Positions 21,824 through 32,107 of a stretch of DNA of 64,000 nt are shown here, piece by piece. A model generated the notes under the pieces. That model did no database searches. It saw nothing but the letters and a program-made list of their open reading frames with translations, and was not told the origin of the DNA. A program made the translations under genes and the position numbers. Location: positions 1,674,001-1,738,000 of the forward strand of contig NC_014165.1 in assembly GCF_000092645.1 (NCBI RefSeq). The letters are read 5' to 3'. The stretch comes from Thermobispora bispora DSM 43833 (GTDB lineage Bacteria > Actinomycetota > Actinomycetes > Streptosporangiales > Streptosporangiaceae). Within the stretch, counting starts at the first letter, position 1. Every line of letters begins with the position of its first letter.

Positions 21824-22647
21824 CGACGGAACCGGGAGCCGCCGGGCGCCGGCCGCCCGGCGGGTCCCGGCAGGACGGACGAGGAGCGATGGAGATCAGC
21901 GAGGCGCCTGACCAGGACCACCACGCCGCCCCTTCGGAGGCCGCCGGCCGGGGCGCGCCGGAGCCGGTCCCACCCGGTACGGCGGACCGCCCGGGCACGG
22001 GGGACCGGTCCGGCACGGCGGATCAGCCGGGCGTGACGGACCGGCCCGGTGCGGACGACCGGCCCGGCACCGGCGCGCCCGGGGACGGCGCGGCCGACCG
22101 GCCGCCCGAGCTCGACGTGCGGGCGGCCCTGGAGGCGATCCTGATGGTCGTGGACGAGCCGGTCCCGGAGGCGGACCTCGCCAAGGCGGTGGACCTCCCC
22201 GCCGACCGGGTCCGGGACATCCTCGCCGAGCTCGCCGCGGAATACACGGCGGCCGGCCGGGGGTTCGACCTACGAGAGGTCGCCGGAGGCTGGCGGATCT
22301 ACACCCGGCCCGAATACGCCCCCGTGGTGGAGCGGTTCGTCCGGGACGGTCAGCAGGCACGGCTGACCCAGGCCGCACTCGAGACGCTCGCCGTGGTCGC
22401 CTACCGCCAGCCGGTGTCCCGGGCCAGGGTCTCGGCCGTGCGCGGGGTCAACAGCGACGGCGTCATGCGGACCCTGGTCGCCCGCGGCCTCATCGAAGAA
22501 GCGGGCACGGATCCGGAGAGCCAGGCGGTGCTCTACCGGACGACCAACTACTTCCTGGAGAAGCTGGGGTTGCGGAGCCTCGACGAGCTCCCGGAACTCG
22601 CCCCATTCCTCCCGGATGACGTGGAGATCCTTGAGGAGAATCAGTGA
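21820..22647 (+). CDS. scpB: Segregation and condensation protein B
   Basis: 275 residues. The C-terminal two thirds are the tandem winged-helix ScpB core (VRAALEAILMVVDEPVPEADL, LTQAALETLAVVAYRQPVSRA, LLITRGLIEEAG-like segment), which dimerises and binds ScpA. The first 90 residues are a Gly/Pro/Asp/Arg stretch with a repeating TADRPGT-like unit, probably disordered. Four-base overlaps link it with scpA and rluB. Confidence 0.93.
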   Translation: MTTEPGAAGRRPPGGSRQDGRGAMEISEAPDQDHHAAPSEAAGRGAPEPVPPGTADRPGTGDRSGTADQPGVTDRPGADDRPGTGAPGDGAADRPPELDVRAALEAILMVVDEPVPEADLAKAVDLPADRVRDILAELAAEYTAAGRGFDLREVAGGWRIYTRPEYAPVVERFVRDGQQARLTQAALETLAVVAYRQPVSRARVSAVRGVNSDGVMRTLVARGLIEEAGTDPESQAVLYRTTNYFLEKLGLRSLDELPELAPFLPDDVEILEENQ

Positions 22648-23924
22648 AGAGCAGGCGTTACACCCCGTCCGGTGAGGGACGCGGTAAGAGCCGGGGCACC
22701 GGCCCGAAGGACGGTGCCCGCCGCGGCGGTCTCGGCAAGCCCCGCCGCACCGTGGAGGACGACGCCCGGAAGCAGCGCGGCCGCGGCGGCCCGCGCGCCG
22801 CGGGCGCCCGGTCCGGCCAGGCCCGGGCCGTCCCCGGCGGTGAGAGCGGCGCCGCGGCGCGGCGTGAGAAGCGCACCGGGCGGCCCGCGGACCGGCCGGC
22901 GGCGCGCGCCGGGCGGAGCGGCGTGCGCGCCAGGTTCGGCCGCTCCGGGGCGCGGCAGCGGCCGTGGCGCGAGGACCCGGCCACCGCGCCGGAGGAGGCC
23001 CGCGCGTCCGGGCCCGGGCGTGCCGCCGAGCGCCATGAGGAGCGCCGGGAACGCCCCGCCGCGGCCGCGCGGCGCGGCCCGGCCACGCCCCGAGGCGACC
23101 AGGCCGGCGACCGCCGGGAGGAGGAGTGGCTCCGTGAGCCGGTGCGCGACCCGGACTTCGACGACGGCCACGCCGAGGAGCGCGACACCACCGAGGTTCC
23201 GGGCGGCGAGCGGCTGCAGAAGGTGCTCGCCCGGGCGGGCGTGGCGAGCCGCCGCGCCTGCGAGGAGCTGATCGGCCAGGGCCGGGTCACCGTGGACGGC
23301 CAGGTGGTGCGCCGCTACGGCGCCCGGGTCGACCCCGAGCGGCAGATCATCCGCGTGGACGGCAAGCGCATCCCCACCTCCACCGGCCTCGCCTACTACG
23401 CCTTCAACAAGCCGGCCGGCGTGGTGAGCACCATGGACGACCCCGAGGGCCGGCCCTGCCTGGCGGACTACGTCCAGGACCTCGCGCCGCGGCTCTTCCA
23501 CGTCGGCCGCCTGGACACCGCCACCGAGGGCCTGCTGCTGTTCACCAACGACGGCGAGCTCGCCCACCGGCTCACCCACCCGAGCTACGGGGTGCGGAAG
23601 AAGTACATCGCCAAGGTGGCCGGGCCGGTGCCCCGGAAGCTCGCGCGCACCCTGCGCGCGGGCGTGGAGCTCGAGGACGGCAAGGTCACCGTGGACGGCT
23701 TCACCGTCATCCAGCAGCACGGGCGGCAGGCGCTCGTCGAGATCGTGCTCCACGAGGGCCGCAAGCACATCGTCCGGCGGCTGATGGAGGCGGTCGGCCA
23801 CCCGGTGCTCGAGCTCGCCCGGATCGAGTTCGGCCCGGTGAAGCTGGGCCGGCTGAAGCCGGGCACGGTACGGGCCCTGACCCTGCGGGAGATCGGGGAC
23901 CTCTACGCCGCGGTCGGGCTCTGA
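22644..23924 (+). CDS. rluB: 23S rRNA pseudouridine synthase (RluB/RsuA family)
   Basis: 426 residues. The first 185 residues are an Arg/Gly/Ala/Pro-rich basic extension. The S4 RNA-binding domain starts at ERLQKVLARAGVASRRACEE and is followed by the catalytic domain with the Asp-bearing motif GRLDTATEGLLLFTNDG. The family isomerises uridine in helix 89 of 23S rRNA. Start GTG 22644 overlaps scpB (GTGA). The long basic tail occurs in other actinomycete members and probably aids RNA binding. Confidence 0.9.
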   Translation: MKSRRYTPSGEGRGKSRGTGPKDGARRGGLGKPRRTVEDDARKQRGRGGPRAAGARSGQARAVPGGESGAAARREKRTGRPADRPAARAGRSGVRARFGRSGARQRPWREDPATAPEEARASGPGRAAERHEERRERPAAAARRGPATPRGDQAGDRREEEWLREPVRDPDFDDGHAEERDTTEVPGGERLQKVLARAGVASRRACEELIGQGRVTVDGQVVRRYGARVDPERQIIRVDGKRIPTSTGLAYYAFNKPAGVVSTMDDPEGRPCLADYVQDLAPRLFHVGRLDTATEGLLLFTNDGELAHRLTHPSYGVRKKYIAKVAGPVPRKLARTLRAGVELEDGKVTVDGFTVIQQHGRQALVEIVLHEGRKHIVRRLMEAVGHPVLELARIEFGPVKLGRLKPGTVRALTLREIGDLYAAVGL

Positions 23925-24028
23925 TCCCGGAGACGGGAGACTTTCGTAACCCGGGCATAATGGCGGTCAGGCGCGCGCTGGGCTACGGCGCCGTTCATCG
24001 AGCGATGATCGGGAGCTAGGGGAACCAC

Positions 24029-24388
24029 ATGGTGCGGGCGATCCGCGGTGCCATTCAGGTCGACAGCAACGATCGTGAGGCGATCCTCGCCGGCACGACC
24101 GAGCTGGTGACCGAGGTGATGGAGCGCAACCGGCTCACCAAGGATGACGTGATCAGCGTCATATTCACCTGCACGCCGGATCTGAACGCCGAGTTCCCCG
24201 CGCTGGCGGCGCGGAAGCTGGGCTTCCACGACGTCCCGTTGCTCTGCGCGTGCGAGATCGACGTGCCCGGCGCGCTGCCCCGGGTGGTGCGCATGATGGC
24301 CCATGTGGAGACCGACAAGCCGCGCAGCGAGATCCAGCACGTGTACCTGCGCGGCGCCGTCGCGCTCCGCCTGGACATCGCCCAGTGA
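24029..24388 (+). CDS. aroH: Chorismate mutase, AroH class
   Basis: A 119-residue protein of the trimeric AroH fold. VRAIRGAIQVDSNDREAI and the central FTCTPDLNAEFPALAAR are family signatures; Arg7 and the later Arg-rich helix line the active site. It converts chorismate to prephenate, feeding the tyrA product encoded next. It has ATG 24029 preceded by GATCGGGAGCTAGGGGAACC. Confidence 0.92.
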   Translation: MVRAIRGAIQVDSNDREAILAGTTELVTEVMERNRLTKDDVISVIFTCTPDLNAEFPALAARKLGFHDVPLLCACEIDVPGALPRVVRMMAHVETDKPRSEIQHVYLRGAVALRLDIAQ

Positions 24389-24513
24389 CCCGGGGCCGGT
24401 GACCCGGCGGGGCGCCGCGGTACGCCGGGCGCGGTGACGGAGGACAGGACGCGGAGCGGGCGGCCGGGGCGACCGGCCGCCGGGAACGAGACGGCACGGC
24501 AGGGACCAGCACC

Positions 24514-25605
24514 ATGACTCCCACTGAGGGCGGGACGATCGCCAGCGTGGTCATCGTCGGCACGGGCCTGATCGGCACCTCGATCGCGCTCGCGCTGCGC
24601 GGCCGGTCCGTCCGGGTCTATCTCGCCGACCGTGACCCCGCCGCGGTACGGCTCGCCCGGGAGCTCGGTGCCGGAGAGGAGTGGACGGGAGAGCAGGCGG
24701 CCGACATCGCCGTCATCGCGGTCCCGCCCCAGTACGTGGCCCAGCAGCTGCTCGAGCTGCAGAAGCGCGAGGCCGCCCGGGTCTACACGGACGTCGCCAG
24801 CGTGAAGGCGCTGCCGATCTCCGAGGCCGAGCAGCTCGGGTGCGACCTGTCCAGCTACGTCGCCGGGCACCCGCTCGCCGGCCGGGAGCGGTCGGGCCCG
24901 GTCGCGGCGCGGGCGGACCTCTTCCTCGGCCGCCCCTGGGCGTACTGCCCCACACCGGAGGCGTCCCCGGACGCGGTGCGGGCCGTACGGGAGCTGATCG
25001 AGCTGTGCGGCGGCAAGCCCGTGGAGGTGGAGGCCGCCGAGCACGACCGCGCGGTGGCGCTCGTCTCGCACGCCCCGCACGTGACCGCGGCCGCGGTCGC
25101 CGCGCGCCTGGCCGAGGCGTCCGAGACCGCGCTCGGCCTGTGCGGGCAGGGGGTGCGCGACGTCACCCGGATCGCCGCCGGCGACCCGGCGCTGTGGACC
25201 GGGATCCTCTCCGGCAACGCCCTGCCCGTCGCCGAGGTGCTCGAACGGATCGCGGCCGACCTCATGACGGCGGCGCGGGCCCTGCGCGGGCTGCCCGCCG
25301 GGGGTTCCGCGGCGGCCGTCACCGACCTGCTCCAGCGCGGGGTCCGGGGCACCGGGCGGATCCCCGGCAAGCACGGCGGACCGGCCCGCACCTACGCCGT
25401 GCTCCAGGTGGTCATCGGCGACCGCCCCGGCGAGCTCGCCCGCCTGGTGCAGGCCGCCGGGGAGACCGGGGTCAACATCGAGGACATCCGGCTCGAGCAC
25501 GCCCCCGGGCTGCCGCTGGGCGCGGCCGAGCTGTACGTCCAGCCGGAGGCCGCGGCCGTGCTCACCGAGGCCCTGCGGGCGCGCGGCTGGCAGGTGTCGG
25601 CCTAG
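24514..25605 (+). CDS. tyrA: Prephenate dehydrogenase with C-terminal ACT domain
   Basis: 363 residues. The Rossmann NAD-binding motif is VVIVGTGLIGTSIAL near residue 12, and AGHPLAGRERSGP and TAAAVAARLAE belong to the substrate-binding helices. The C-terminus (about 290-363, YAVLQVVIGDRPGELARL) is an ACT domain, likely for feedback by tyrosine. The enzyme oxidises prephenate to 4-hydroxyphenylpyruvate. It lies directly after aroH, so the two form a tyrosine branch pair. Confidence 0.93.
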   Translation: MTPTEGGTIASVVIVGTGLIGTSIALALRGRSVRVYLADRDPAAVRLARELGAGEEWTGEQAADIAVIAVPPQYVAQQLLELQKREAARVYTDVASVKALPISEAEQLGCDLSSYVAGHPLAGRERSGPVAARADLFLGRPWAYCPTPEASPDAVRAVRELIELCGGKPVEVEAAEHDRAVALVSHAPHVTAAAVAARLAEASETALGLCGQGVRDVTRIAAGDPALWTGILSGNALPVAEVLERIAADLMTAARALRGLPAGGSAAAVTDLLQRGVRGTGRIPGKHGGPARTYAVLQVVIGDRPGELARLVQAAGETGVNIEDIRLEHAPGLPLGAAELYVQPEAAAVLTEALRARGWQVSA

Positions 25606-25734
25606 CCCGCACCCGCGGCCGCCCCGGCCCCGGTGCGCGGCCGCGCTCGGGTGCGCGCCGGTCCGCCGGTGCGCGGCGCATCGCCGAATCCCGGTAGCCT
25701 CATGCAGGACGGATCGGAAGGGGAGGAGTGGCCG

Positions 25735-26460
25735 GTGGCGGGACTGGTCGTCGCCATTGACGGACCGTCGGGGTCGGGCAAGTCGAGCGTCTCCCGGGGT
25801 GTGGCCCGGGAGCTGGGCCTGCGCTACCTCGACACGGGCGCCATGTACCGCGCGGTGACCTGGTGGATGCTCCAGAAGGGCGTGGACGTCGGCGACCCGG
25901 CGGCGATCGCGGCCCGCGCCGGTGAACCGTCGCTCACCGTGGGCACCGACCCCGGCGCCCCCGCCATCGCCGTGGACGGCGTCGACGTGAGCGGGCCCAT
26001 CCGCGGCCCCGAGGTGACCTCGGCGGTCTCGGCGGTGAGCGCCGTCCCCGAGGTGCGGCACCGGCTGGTCGCCATGCAGCGTGAGATCATCGCGCGCTCC
26101 CTGGAGACCGGGGGGATCGTGGTGGAGGGCCGGGACATCGGCACCGTGGTCGCGCCCGACGCGCCCGTCAAGATCTACCTGACCGCGAGCGCCGAGGCCC
26201 GCGCCCGGCGCCGCTCGGCGGAGCTGGCCGGCACCACGGTCGAGCGGCAGAAGGCCGAGCTGGCCCGGCGCGACACGCTCGACTCGACCCGCGGGATCTC
26301 CCCGCTGACCAAGGCCGCCGACGCCGTGGAGCTGGACACCACCCCGCTCACGCTCGACGAGGTGATCGCCGAGGTGCTCCGGATCATCAAGGAACGGACC
26401 GGCCCGGGCGAGCCGGAGCGCCCGCTCGTCGGCGAGGGGCCGCGGCCGATGGGACCCTGA
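25735..26460 (+). CDS. cmk: Cytidylate kinase
   Basis: 241 residues. P-loop [16 protein letters not shown] at the N-terminus, the CMP-binding [30 protein letters not shown] and the lid RRRSAEL. The enzyme phosphorylates CMP and dCMP. GTG at 25735 is preferred because GGGAGGAG lies seven bases upstream; ATG at 25702 would add 11 residues. It is followed 28 bases later by der, the usual order. Confidence 0.94.
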   Translation: MAGLVVAIDGPSGSGKSSVSRGVARELGLRYLDTGAMYRAVTWWMLQKGVDVGDPAAIAARAGEPSLTVGTDPGAPAIAVDGVDVSGPIRGPEVTSAVSAVSAVPEVRHRLVAMQREIIARSLETGGIVVEGRDIGTVVAPDAPVKIYLTASAEARARRRSAELAGTTVERQKAELARRDTLDSTRGISPLTKAADAVELDTTPLTLDEVIAEVLRIIKERTGPGEPERPLVGEGPRPMGP

Positions 26461-26488
26461 TCCGGCTGGATCGGGAAGGAAGCAGCCG

Positions 26489-27919
26489 ATGGGGCGGAGT
26501 ATGGACGTGACGGGGGAGTACGTGGACGAGGACGGCTGGGTGGAGGCCGATCTCACCGAGATCACCGGGGAGGGCGGGGAACGGCCCGACCCGGGGCGGC
26601 TCCCCGTCGTCGCCGTGGTGGGACGCCCGAACGTGGGCAAGTCCACCCTGGTCAACCGGATCCTCGGCCGCCGCGCCGCGGTGGTCGAGGACGTGCCCGG
26701 CGTCACCCGGGACCGGGTGGCCTATGAGGCGTCCTGGCAGGGCCGCCGGTTCACCCTGGTGGACACCGGCGGGTGGGACCCGGACGCCACCGGGATGGCG
26801 CTGCGGATCGCCGAGCAGGCGCAGGTCGCCGCGGAGCTCGCCGACGTGGTGCTGTTCGTGGTGGACGCCACGGTCGGCGTGACCGACGCGGACGAGGCCG
26901 TGGGCTCGGTGCTCCGCCGCTCGGGCAAGCCGGTCCTGCTCGTCGCCAACAAGGCCGACAACCAGCAGGTCGAGCTGGAGGCCACCGCGCTGTGGTCGCT
27001 CGGCCTCGGCGAGCCGTACCCGATCTCGGCTCTCCACGGCCGGGGCACCGGCGACCTGCTCGACGCGATGCTCGACGCCCTGCCCACGCCCCCGCCGCAG
27101 GAGGCGGGCGCGCCCCGCGGGCCGCGCCGGGTGGCGCTGGTCGGCCGGCCGAACGTCGGCAAGTCGTCGCTGCTCAACCGGATGGCCGGGGAGGAGCGGG
27201 TGCTCGTCGACCCCATGCCGGGCACCACCCGCGACCCAGTGGACGAGCTCATCGAGCTGGGCGGCAAGACCTACCGGTTCGTGGACACCGCCGGCATCCG
27301 CCGCCGCGACCGCGAGCTGAAGGGGGCCGACTTCTACGCGGCGATGCGGACCCGCTCGGCGCTGGAGCGGTCGGAGGCCGCCGTGGTGCTGATCGACGCC
27401 TCCGAGCCGCTGACCGAGCAGGACCTGCGGATCATCTCGCTCGTCGCCGAGTCGGGCCGGGCCATGGTCCTCGCGTTCAACAAGTGGGACCTGCTCGACG
27501 AGGAGCGGCGGTACTACCTGGAGAAGGAGATCGACCGCAAGCTCGTCCGCACGCCCTGGGCGATCCGGGTGAACATCTCGGCGAAGACCGGCCGCCACGT
27601 GGAGAAGCTCGGCCCGGCGATCGACCGGGCCCTGGAGTCCTGGGGGACCCGGATCCCCACCGCGCGGCTCAACCAGTTCATCGGCGACCAGGTGCGGGCG
27701 ACCCCGCCGCCGGTGCGCGGGGGCAAGCAGCCGAAGATCCTCTTCGTCACCCAGGCGTCGATCGAGCCGCCCACGTTCGTGTTCTTCACCACCGGCTTCC
27801 TGGAGGAGACCTACCGCCGGTTCCTGGAGCGCCGGATCCGCGAGGAGTTCGGCTTCGTCGGCTCGCCGATCCACATGGTGATGAAGATCCGCGAGAAGCG
27901 GAAGGAGAACAAGCGGTAG
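26489..27919 (+). CDS. der: GTPase Der (EngA)
   Basis: 476 residues with two GTPase domains in tandem, the hallmark of Der: first P-loop [16 protein letters not shown] near residue 45, second [14 protein letters not shown] near 219. NKAD and NKWD are the G4 motifs, and the C-terminal KH-like domain ends with a Lys/Arg tail. It is needed for assembly of the 50S ribosomal subunit. Good ribosome site GGAAGGAAGC before ATG 26489. Confidence 0.96.
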   Translation: MGRSMDVTGEYVDEDGWVEADLTEITGEGGERPDPGRLPVVAVVGRPNVGKSTLVNRILGRRAAVVEDVPGVTRDRVAYEASWQGRRFTLVDTGGWDPDATGMALRIAEQAQVAAELADVVLFVVDATVGVTDADEAVGSVLRRSGKPVLLVANKADNQQVELEATALWSLGLGEPYPISALHGRGTGDLLDAMLDALPTPPPQEAGAPRGPRRVALVGRPNVGKSSLLNRMAGEERVLVDPMPGTTRDPVDELIELGGKTYRFVDTAGIRRRDRELKGADFYAAMRTRSALERSEAAVVLIDASEPLTEQDLRIISLVAESGRAMVLAFNKWDLLDEERRYYLEKEIDRKLVRTPWAIRVNISAKTGRHVEKLGPAIDRALESWGTRIPTARLNQFIGDQVRATPPPVRGGKQPKILFVTQASIEPPTFVFFTTGFLEETYRRFLERRIREEFGFVGSPIHMVMKIREKRKENKR

Positions 27920-28022
27920 CCCCTGGCCACGCCCTCCCCGGCCTCATGGCGGCGGGCGATCGAGCGGCGCGACATCGCCCGCCGGCCCGAGCGGCACACC
28001 CCCGTTCCTTGCCGGTCCCGTC

Positions 28023-29468
28023 TCACGCGCCCGGCTCCTGCGGCCGGGCGTGGCGGGGCAGCAGGTACGACAGCCCGAACGTGAGCGCCAGCAGCCCCAC
28101 CTCGACCCACGCCGTGAGCTGCATGGCCGAGCCGAAGCTCCACCGGTCGGCGAGGAGGTGGAAGAAGAGCGTGCCGAGCACCGCGGTGCCGAACGCGCCG
28201 CCGAGCTGCTGGACGGCGGTCAGCGTGCCGGAGGCGGAGCCGGACTCGTGCGGCTCGACACCGGCGAGCACGATGTCGAAGAACGGCGCCATGACGAGCC
28301 CCATGCCGATGCCGGCGAGCGCGAGGCCGGGGGCGAACCGCAGGGTGGAGACGTCCGTGCCGGTCAGGTGAACGGTGAGGGCCAGGACGGCCGCGCCGGC
28401 CGCCATGACGAGCGTGCCGATCTGCAGCAGGGCGCGGCCGAGCTTCTCTTGCAGCCCCGACATGGCCAGGCCGAAGCCGACGACGCCGCCGAGCGCCTGC
28501 GGCAGCGCGGCGAGACCGGCCTTGAGCGGGCCGAAGCCGAGCCCGAGCTGCGCGTAGAGGGTGAAGACGAGGCCGAAGCCGATCAAGCCGGAGAAGAACG
28601 CGAGCCCGGCCACCAGGCCGCCGGTGAAGGCGCGCTTGCGGAACAGGCTGGGCGTGACGAGCGGGTCGCGGCCTGAGGCGGTGCGGTGGGCCTCGTACCG
28701 GCCGAAGAGGGCGAACACCGCGATCGAGGCGGCCATCGACACGAACGTCCAGGCGGGCCAGCCCAGCTCGCGGCCCTGGATGAGCGGGAAGACGAGCAGG
28801 AACGAGGCGAGCGAGACGAGCCCGACACCCGGCAGGTCGAGGCGGGTGGCGGCGGGGGAGCGGTACTCCGGCAGGTAGCGCAGCGCGGCGAGCACGGCGG
28901 TGAGGCCGAGCGGCAGGTTGATCAGGAAGATCATGCGCCACCCGGTGCCGAAGAAGTCGGCGTCCACCAGCCAGCCGGCCAGCACGGGACCGCCCGCGGA
29001 CGAGATCGCCAGGACGGGCCCGAACATGCCGAACGCCCGGCCCACTTCGTAGGGTGGGAACATTTCCTTGATCAGCCCCAGGCCCTGGGGGATCATCACC
29101 GAGCCGAACAGGCCCTGCAGCACGCGGCTGGCGATCAGTATCTCGGGGCTGACCGCGACCCCGCACAACAGTGAGGCGAGGGTGAAGCCGGAGGCGCCGA
29201 TCACGAACATGCGCTTCTTGCCGTACAGGTCGCCGAGGCGCCCGCCGGTGATCAGGCCGACGGCCATGGCGAGGGTGTAGCCGGCGCCGAGCCACTGCAC
29301 GAGGCTCTCCGAGCCGCCCAGGTCCCGCCGGATGGTGGGGGCGGCGATCGTGGTGACGAGGCCGTCCAGGAGGTCCATCACCTCGGCGGCGAGGATCACG
29401 AACAGGGCGATCCACCGCCATCGGTACGGGCGTACCCCGGCCTGCGCAGAGGTGGCGGTCACGGTCAT
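28023..29468 (-). CDS. MFS drug:proton antiporter, DHA2 (EmrB/QacA) family
   Basis: 481 residues with about 14 hydrophobic segments. Motifs of the 14-TM DHA2 group are present: MDLLDGLVTTIAAPTIRRDLG in TM1 (D1-like motif), GGRLGDLYGKKRMFVIG between TM2 and TM3, and VLAGWLVDADFFGTGWRMIF (W-R-x-I-F-x-I-N-L-P). It should export a hydrophobic compound using the proton gradient. It is divergent from a TetR gene with an operator region between them, the normal arrangement for a substrate-induced efflux pump. It converges on der. Confidence 0.9.
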   Translation of the reverse strand: MTVTATSAQAGVRPYRWRWIALFVILAAEVMDLLDGLVTTIAAPTIRRDLGGSESLVQWLGAGYTLAMAVGLITGGRLGDLYGKKRMFVIGASGFTLASLLCGVAVSPEILIASRVLQGLFGSVMIPQGLGLIKEMFPPYEVGRAFGMFGPVLAISSAGGPVLAGWLVDADFFGTGWRMIFLINLPLGLTAVLAALRYLPEYRSPAATRLDLPGVGLVSLASFLLVFPLIQGRELGWPAWTFVSMAASIAVFALFGRYEAHRTASGRDPLVTPSLFRKRAFTGGLVAGLAFFSGLIGFGLVFTLYAQLGLGFGPLKAGLAALPQALGGVVGFGLAMSGLQEKLGRALLQIGTLVMAAGAAVLALTVHLTGTDVSTLRFAPGLALAGIGMGLVMAPFFDIVLAGVEPHESGSASGTLTAVQQLGGAFGTAVLGTLFFHLLADRWSFGSAMQLTAWVEVGLLALTFGLSYLLPRHARPQEPGA

Positions 29469-29502
29469 GAACGATCTCCTTCGATAACGGTGTTCCAGTA
29501 AA

Positions 29503-29552
29503 CGAACAGCGTTTTACAAGCGAACATCGTTTTAATGACGAACATAGTTCGT
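29503..29552. promoter_or_regulatory. TetR operator region between the MFS pump and its regulator
   Basis: The 102-base divergent gap holds a palindrome ACGAAC-ATA-GTTCGT (29538-29552) and two direct copies of CGAACAGCGTTTTA / CGAACATCGTTTTA (29503-29516 and 29521-29534), the first of which also reads AACG-AACAG-CGTT as an inverted repeat. CGAAC half-sites in several arrangements, in an AT-rich stretch that must contain both promoters, fit binding by the adjacent TetR protein. Confidence 0.65.
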
Positions 29553-29570
29553 GTCAAGTATGCTGTTCGT

Positions 29571-30386
29571 ATGGCGGATCGCGCAGGAGAGGAGGGCATC
29601 CCGGCGCCGCCGTGGCGCAAGAGGCGCAAGCCGGCCCAGCCCAAACGGCAGCTCAGCCTGGATTTGATCATCGAGGCCGGCCTGCGGATCCTCGACACCG
29701 AAGGGCTCGGCGCGCTCAGCATGAGGCGCGTGGCCCAGGAGCTCGACACCGGTCCGGCCTCGCTCTACGCCCACGTCGCCAACAAGGACGAGCTGCTGGA
29801 GCTGCTCTACGACCGGGTGCTCGGCGAGATCCGGCTCCCGGAGCGCGATCCGGCCCGCTGGAAGGAGCAACTGCGCGCGTACGCGCTGGAGATGCACCGC
29901 GTGCTCAAGGCGCACCGCGACGTCGCCAGGGCGGCGCTGGCCACCATCCCCACGGGTGAGAACTCCGTGCGCACGGGCGAGTTCGTCTTCGGCCTGCTCG
30001 TGGAGGCGGGCATGCCGCCCAGGGAGGCGGCCGTGGCGCTTGACCGGCTCTCCCTCTACGTCGTCGGCGACGCCTACGAGGCGTCGCTGCACCATGCCCG
30101 CATGCGCGCGGCCGGCTTCACCGACAAGCGCGAGTACTTCGAGTCGTGGATCGGCCAGATCAAGAGCTACTACCGGGCGCTGCCGCCCGAGCGGTTTCCC
30201 CACCTCACCAAGCACGTCGACGACCTGGTGGACGCCGGCGGCGAGGAGCGCTTCCGCTACGGGCTCGAGCTCATACTCGACGGCATCGAGGCGCGCATGA
30301 CGGGCACCAAGGCGCAGGAGGCCTCAGGCCCACGTGCCCAGGCCCCGCCCGGCCTGCCGGGCGGGGCCCGTCGTTCACCCGCATGA
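29571..30386 (+). CDS. TetR family repressor of the adjacent MFS pump
   Basis: 271 residues. A basic N-terminus precedes the helix-turn-helix (LIIEAGLRILDTEGLGALSM, RRVAQELDTGPASLYAHVANK), followed by a TetR_C type ligand domain (LYDRVLGEIRLPERDPARW onward). It likely represses the divergent MFS gene and itself. ATG 29571 was chosen; the frame is open 36 bases upstream but would run through the operator. The stop lies after a strong hairpin (30341-30368), so the last 20 residues (PRAQAPPGLPGGARRSPA) come from terminator-like DNA and the original stop may have been lost. Confidence 0.87.
   Translation: MADRAGEEGIPAPPWRKRRKPAQPKRQLSLDLIIEAGLRILDTEGLGALSMRRVAQELDTGPASLYAHVANKDELLELLYDRVLGEIRLPERDPARWKEQLRAYALEMHRVLKAHRDVARAALATIPTGENSVRTGEFVFGLLVEAGMPPREAAVALDRLSLYVVGDAYEASLHHARMRAAGFTDKREYFESWIGQIKSYYRALPPERFPHLTKHVDDLVDAGGEERFRYGLELILDGIEARMTGTKAQEASGPRAQAPPGLPGGARRSPA
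30341..30368 (+). terminator. Strong GC hairpin at the 3' end of the tetR gene
   Basis: A perfect 13-bp inverted repeat (GGCCCCGCCCGGC and its complement) with a 2-base centre, lying inside the last codons of the TetR frame. No T-run follows, so termination would be of the I-shaped kind common in actinomycetes. Confidence 0.6.
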
Positions 30387-30565
30387 CGACGACCGCGCAG
30401 AGGAATGCGGTGCCGGACGGGTGCCGCCCGCGCTCGCCGGGCATGGAGCGTCGGCCTTCCGGCGCTGGTGACGCTGACGGCGTTCGAGGCCAGGCGGTCG
30501 GCTCCGGCCGTCATCGCCGCCGAGCCTCCGGCCCGCCCTGGCGCCCGCGCCGGTACGGCAGTGCC

Positions 30566-32107
30566 TCAGCCGGCGGTGGCCTGATCCGGAGCGCGCCGGG
30601 CCGCGCCCGGCACGCCCGCCTGGGCCTTCCCGGCCGGCAGGGCGAGCGCCAGGACGGCGCCGAGCAGGCAGAGCCCGGAGGTCATCAGGAAGATCTCCGT
30701 GTACTCGGTGTGCAGCGCGGCCTTGACCCGCGCCGTGTACTCGTCCAGCCGCCGGGCGTACTCGGCCGGGTCCACCCCGAACGGCAGCGGCGTGTCGAGG
30801 TGCGCGGTGAGCGACCGGAACCGGTGGAACCCCCAGGCGGAGAGCGCGGCCACCCCGAGCAGCATGCCCATCATCCGCGCCACCACGACCGCCGCCGAGG
30901 CCACGCCGTGCCGTACCGCGGGCACGACCCGGAGCACCGCCGAGGAGACCGGGGCGATCACCACGCCCAGCCCGGCCCCGGCGAGAACGAGCGGGATGTC
31001 GAGCCACAGCCCGGGCGCGGAGAGGTCGGCCGGCCAGCGCGAGATCACCAGGTAGCCGACCGCGGCCACCGCCATCCCGGCCGCGGCCACGGCGCGTTCC
31101 CCGAGACGCCGGGCGAGCACCCCGCCGAGGAACGAGGCGACGGAGAGCGCGACGAGGAACCGGGTGAGGATCAGCGCGCCGCCCACCGCGTCCCGGTCGA
31201 GCAGGGTCTGCGCCACGAGCTGCATGTCGACCAGGGTGACCAGCAGGGCGGCCCCGGAGAGCAGGCTCACCCCGAGCGTGGCGAAGAACGGCCCGCGCGG
31301 CACCCCGGTGAGGTCGAGCAGCCGCACCGGCGAGCGGATCTCCCACCAGGCGAAGACGGCCGCCACGGCCGTGCCGGCCACCACGCACGGCACGCCCCAC
31401 GGCGGCAGCACCGCCTGGTCCGGGGCCGGGTTGTACAGCCCGGCCACCAGCAGGCCCAGGGCGAGCGCGAGCAGCGCACCGCCGAGGACGTCCACCCGCC
31501 CGTCGTCCGCCGCCCCCGCCGCCTGGCCCGGCCGGCGCCCGCCGGGCACCGCCCAGTGCACGGCCAGCGCGGCGGCCACGGTGAGGGGGATGTTGATCCA
31601 GAAGATCCCCCGCCAGCCCAGCACCGCGGCGATCCCGGCGCCGTAGAGCGGGCCGAGCACGCTGCCGAGCTCCTGGGCCGCCCCCACCGCCCCGAGCGCC
31701 ACCGGCCGGCTCCGCTCATCCCAGAGGTCGCCGACGAGCGCCAGGGTGATGGGCAGCAGCGCGCCGCCCGCCACCCCCTGCAGGGTGCGCCCGGCCACCA
31801 GCCACGGGACGTCCGTGGCGAGCGCGGTGATCGCCGACCCGGCCGCGAACCCGGCGAGGCAGAGGTGGATCAGCGGCCGCCGGCCGTACCGGTCGGAGAG
31901 CCGGCCGAGCAGCGGCATCGCCGCGACGTACCCGAGCAGGAAGCCGGTGATGATCGGGGTCGCGCGCTCCAGGCGGTTGAGCGGGACGCCCACGTCCGCG
32001 GCGACCTCGGTGAGGACGGTGACGACCACGTAGGCGTCGAGCGAGGCGAGCAGCACGGCGCCGCCGGCGGCGCCCAGCGTGACCCGTCGTCTCCACGGGG
32101 CGATCAT
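30566..32107 (-). CDS. MFS transporter of the DHA2 family, P55-like partner of LprG
   Basis: 513 residues with 14 predicted membrane segments. [21 protein letters not shown] and [17 protein letters not shown] are the TM1 and loop 2-3 motifs, and [19 protein letters not shown] is the TM5 antiporter region. Start ATG 32107 overlaps the lipoprotein stop (ATGA). In mycobacteria the lprG lipoprotein and the P55 (Rv1410c) DHA2 pump form a conserved operon that moves triacylated lipids and lipoglycans to the outer envelope. The same pairing and order here suggest the same job rather than drug efflux alone. Confidence 0.85.
   Translation of the reverse strand: MIAPWRRRVTLGAAGGAVLLASLDAYVVVTVLTEVAADVGVPLNRLERATPIITGFLLGYVAAMPLLGRLSDRYGRRPLIHLCLAGFAAGSAITALATDVPWLVAGRTLQGVAGGALLPITLALVGDLWDERSRPVALGAVGAAQELGSVLGPLYGAGIAAVLGWRGIFWINIPLTVAAALAVHWAVPGGRRPGQAAGAADDGRVDVLGGALLALALGLLVAGLYNPAPDQAVLPPWGVPCVVAGTAVAAVFAWWEIRSPVRLLDLTGVPRGPFFATLGVSLLSGAALLVTLVDMQLVAQTLLDRDAVGGALILTRFLVALSVASFLGGVLARRLGERAVAAAGMAVAAVGYLVISRWPADLSAPGLWLDIPLVLAGAGLGVVIAPVSSAVLRVVPAVRHGVASAAVVVARMMGMLLGVAALSAWGFHRFRSLTAHLDTPLPFGVDPAEYARRLDEYTARVKAALHTEYTEIFLMTSGLCLLGAVLALALPAGKAQAGVPGAARRAPDQATAG

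Noticed and set aside
24055-26706. Minus-strand open frame across aroH, tyrA and cmk
   Set aside because: Runs antisense through three well-supported genes; low-complexity composition.
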